In this document: piece by piece, positions 61,927-64,000 of the stretch
Numbering within the stretch: the stretch's first letter is position 1
Layout: each line of letters opens with the position of its first letter
Assembly: GCA_000154345.1 (NCBI GenBank)
Contig: DS480346.1
Span: 1-64,000, forward strand
Source of the DNA: [Clostridium] leptum DSM 753
GTDB lineage: Bacteria; Bacillota; Clostridia; Oscillospirales; Acutalibacteraceae
DNA: 64,000 nucleotides
Direction of reading: 5' to 3'
The notes under the pieces: model-generated
Database searches by the model: none
The model's input: the letters and a program-made list of their open reading frames with translations, nothing else
What the model was told of the DNA's origin: nothing
Position numbers and translations under genes: made by a program

Positions 61927-63441
61927 TTAGTTGTCTCGATATTTGGATGGGGAGATACCAGTAATGCGTTTAAAGGCATAATCGAAATTAATTGTGCTTT
62001 TAAAACCTATGCGCTCAGCAATTTCATAGATCTTAAAATCTGTACTTTTCAATAAATCCTTTGCGGATTGAATTCTAATCTCGGTTATATATTCAAAAAG
62101 ATTTATTCCAAATTCCTTTTTAAACAATCGACTAATATAAGAGGGGGTAAGATGAAGTTTTTCGGATAATGCAATTAAAGAAATATCTGAGTAGTAATTT
62201 TTATCGACATAATTCTTTATTTGGAATGCCGTAGAATGAGACTCCTTGTCTAGCGGTTTGTCATACCAACCCTGAATAATACAACGGAAAAGATTCATAA
62301 CTTCTCGGAAAGTTCCGCACTTCTCTAATTCATGGATCCAATCATTATAAAACGAGAACTGATTATCAGCCATTTCGTATAAGAACGTACCGATTAGATA
62401 TAGCAATTCTTCCTTATTGTTATTAATTTCACTCGGAACGGCGAGTTGAAATTGATCTATCAGCATTAATATATTTTCTAAATTGCGTTGTTGAAAAGCC
62501 ATATGTATTTTCTTTAATAATTCTTGGAACTGAGAATGCTCGACACAATTTGATACTATTTGGCTATCAGAATAATATGAATATATCTTTTCGCTAAAAA
62601 AATGTGAAGCATAAGCTTGTTGCGCTTGATCCAATGCCTGTTGAAAAGATACATCAGCATTACAAGTCTTACTGATACCGTAAATGGATTTTGCATTAAA
62701 AAAGCGTTTAAAATTTGCATTTAGAGTATTAGTAAGCAAAGAAATTTTTTTTAAAAAATTATGTTCAGATACATCATTACTGAAAACAGATAAAGTGCAT
62801 CCGTTCTGCATATAAGAAACTAACAAAATTTCCTTTTTGGCGGATATAAATTCCTGAATAAATGAAGTAACAGTTTTTTGGGTAGTTATATTTTCCATTT
62901 TATCATTTTTATGTACAGTAAAATAAATTAGGACAAAGGAGTTTGCGCATTTTACAGATAACCAATTTTCAATATTAAAATCGATAAGAGAGTTTTTGTC
63001 CTTACAAATTCTACTATTTGACCTTATATTATCATGTAAAAGTTGTGCTTGAATTTTTAATATCATTTCTAACAACTGTGTAGAAGTCATTTGAGGTTTA
63101 TGAATATATTCATAAGCACCTAATTGCATTGCTTGTTTCATAGTATAACAGTCATCCCAACTACTGATTACAATAACTTGGATAGGTAAATTTTCATCGT
63201 GAATGATTTTAAGAATATCAAGTCCAGAGGAACCAGGGAGTTTAATATCTAGTAAAAGAATATGTGGTGGATATTTTCTGATATACTGTAGTAATTCATC
63301 CCCATTGAAAAATTCACTGACTAATTCTAAGTTGTATTTTTCCCAAGGGATTATAGATTTAAGCCCAACACGCACGAGAAGTTCATCTTCTGCTATTACA
63401 ATTTTCGTAGTGTGAGAATCAAACGCTGTTTTTGCTTTCAT
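61927..63441 (-). CDS. YesN-type response regulator with AraC DNA-binding domain
   Basis: A 504-aa regulator. The receiver domain is residues 13-130, with acidic E18/D19, phosphoacceptor D65 in LLLDIKLPG, S93 and K115. A long middle region (about 140-395) links it to a C-terminal AraC/XylS double helix-turn-helix (ISLIALSEKLHLTPSYISRLFKKEFG...IYEIAERIGFKS). It starts seven bases after the kinase stop, AAAGGGG being the ribosome binding site. Such pairs usually control a nearby sugar ABC transporter; none is in this window. Its low GC contrasts with the chromosome core, which suggests transfer. Confidence 0.93.
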   Translation of the reverse strand: MKAKTAFDSHTTKIVIAEDELLVRVGLKSIIPWEKYNLELVSEFFNGDELLQYIRKYPPHILLLDIKLPGSSGLDILKIIHDENLPIQVIVISSWDDCYTMKQAMQLGAYEYIHKPQMTSTQLLEMILKIQAQLLHDNIRSNSRICKDKNSLIDFNIENWLSVKCANSFVLIYFTVHKNDKMENITTQKTVTSFIQEFISAKKEILLVSYMQNGCTLSVFSNDVSEHNFLKKISLLTNTLNANFKRFFNAKSIYGISKTCNADVSFQQALDQAQQAYASHFFSEKIYSYYSDSQIVSNCVEHSQFQELLKKIHMAFQQRNLENILMLIDQFQLAVPSEINNNKEELLYLIGTFLYEMADNQFSFYNDWIHELEKCGTFREVMNLFRCIIQGWYDKPLDKESHSTAFQIKNYVDKNYYSDISLIALSEKLHLTPSYISRLFKKEFGINLFEYITEIRIQSAKDLLKSTDFKIYEIAERIGFKSTINFDYAFKRITGISPSKYRDN

Positions 63442-63448
63442 CGGCGGC

Positions 63449-64000
63449 TTAACCCCTTTCGTGTTGATCAGGAATATAGGGTATATTTATGACCACATTA
63501 GTACCTTTATTAAGTTCACTATGAATAGTTACACCATAATCAGTACCATAGTGATATCTAATACGGTCTGCTATGTTTTTTAATGCGATGGAAGACGTAT
63601 GCTTAACGGAAATATTAAATAATTCTTTTAGCTTTTCGGGAGAAATCCCTTTCCCATTATCATGAATTTGGACAACTAAGGTTTGTCCGACAATTCTGCA
63701 TTTCACTGAAATAGTACAATAGTATTCAGAACCATCAAAAGCATGTAAAAAAACATTTTCGACGATCGGCTGAAGGATAAATTTGAGAATTATACTATGT
63801 TCAGCTTCCTTATCGACATCGTATAACATTTCTATTTCATTTAGTACTTTTAAATTCATAAGTTCAACGTAATCTTTTATAAATTCTAATTCTTGCTTCA
63901 AAACAATGGTTTCATCGTTACTTTTCATACAATAGGACAAAATATTTGAAAAAGACTGTAATGCATCTGCGATGCTATCAGCTTGTTGAATAGAGGCCAT
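63449..64000 (-). CDS. YesM/LytS-type sensor histidine kinase, C-terminal part only
   Basis: The window shows the last 183 residues, ending DQHERG. The histidine-containing block (normally INPHFLYN) should lie just beyond the edge, since the visible part starts at ADSIADALQSFSNIL, which follows it in this family. The HATPase domain shows LQPIVENVFLHAF (N box), VQIHDNGKGIS (G1) and LKNIADRIRYHYG (G2 region). It is co-transcribed with the response regulator. The methionine at the window edge is internal. Confidence 0.9.
   Translation of the reverse strand: MASIQQADSIADALQSFSNILSYCMKSNDETIVLKQELEFIKDYVELMNLKVLNEIEMLYDVDKEAEHSIILKFILQPIVENVFLHAFDGSEYYCTISVKCRIVGQTLVVQIHDNGKGISPEKLKELFNISVKHTSSIALKNIADRIRYHYGTDYGVTIHSELNKGTNVVINIPYIPDQHERG

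Overview
This window comes from a Gram-positive, low-to-mid-GC Clostridia-type chromosome, possibly Oscillospiraceae- or Lachnospiraceae-like (genus not resolvable here). The evidence is the Firmicutes order around the replication origin (rpmH-rnpA-yidD-yidC-jag-mnmE-mnmG-rsmG-noc-parA-parB on one side; dnaA-dnaN-yaaA-recF-remB-gyrB-gyrA on the other), a T-box leader, a RemB-type DUF370 protein, and a Tn1549/Tn916-like conjugative element.

Layout. Positions 1-8135 are one end of an integrative conjugative element (ICE): VirB4, PrgI, a VirB6-like membrane protein, Maff2, VirD4, PcfB, DUF5348 and a RepA/DUF6017 protein, all on the minus strand. Its end interrupts a MATE transporter gene (remnant 8130-8585). 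Positions 9046-14415 are a hisS-aspS-galM transcription unit behind a T-box leader. The leader also carries a 152-bp unit repeated about 3.6 times. Positions 14507-20727 are the shape operon mreB-mreC-mreD-mrdA-minD-mgsA. Then come dut, a U32 peptidase, zapA, glgP and a GH13 alpha-amylase-family gene, followed by a small divergent regulatory pair (53-aa protein and XRE regulator, 30580-31122).

Positions 31328-57182 are the oriC domain. gyrA, a thioesterase, a YcxB-like protein, gyrB, a zinc-ribbon protein, remB, recF, yaaA, dnaN and dnaA are on the minus strand. rpmH through parB, serS and guaB are on the plus strand. The genes therefore point away from an origin at 41.1-43.3 kb. DnaA-box-like sequences cluster between dnaA and dnaN, and two parS-type sites lie in mnmG and before parA.

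Positions 57500-64000 hold a membrane protein, a GNAT acetyltransferase, a tRNA-Met/Glu/Val cluster and, directly behind it, about 480 nt without genes but packed with consecutive hairpins. I read that stretch as a large structured non-coding RNA. Next is an IS256-family element whose 3' end is tandemly triplicated, then an AT-rich YesN/YesM-type two-component system cut by the window end.

The observations most worth following are the tRNA-linked structured RNA (59160-59646), the repeat-expanded T-box leader of hisS, the dut reading frame that needs a one-base slip on an A7 run, a compensated double frameshift in the ICE VirB6-like gene, and the duplicated operators of the small XRE module.
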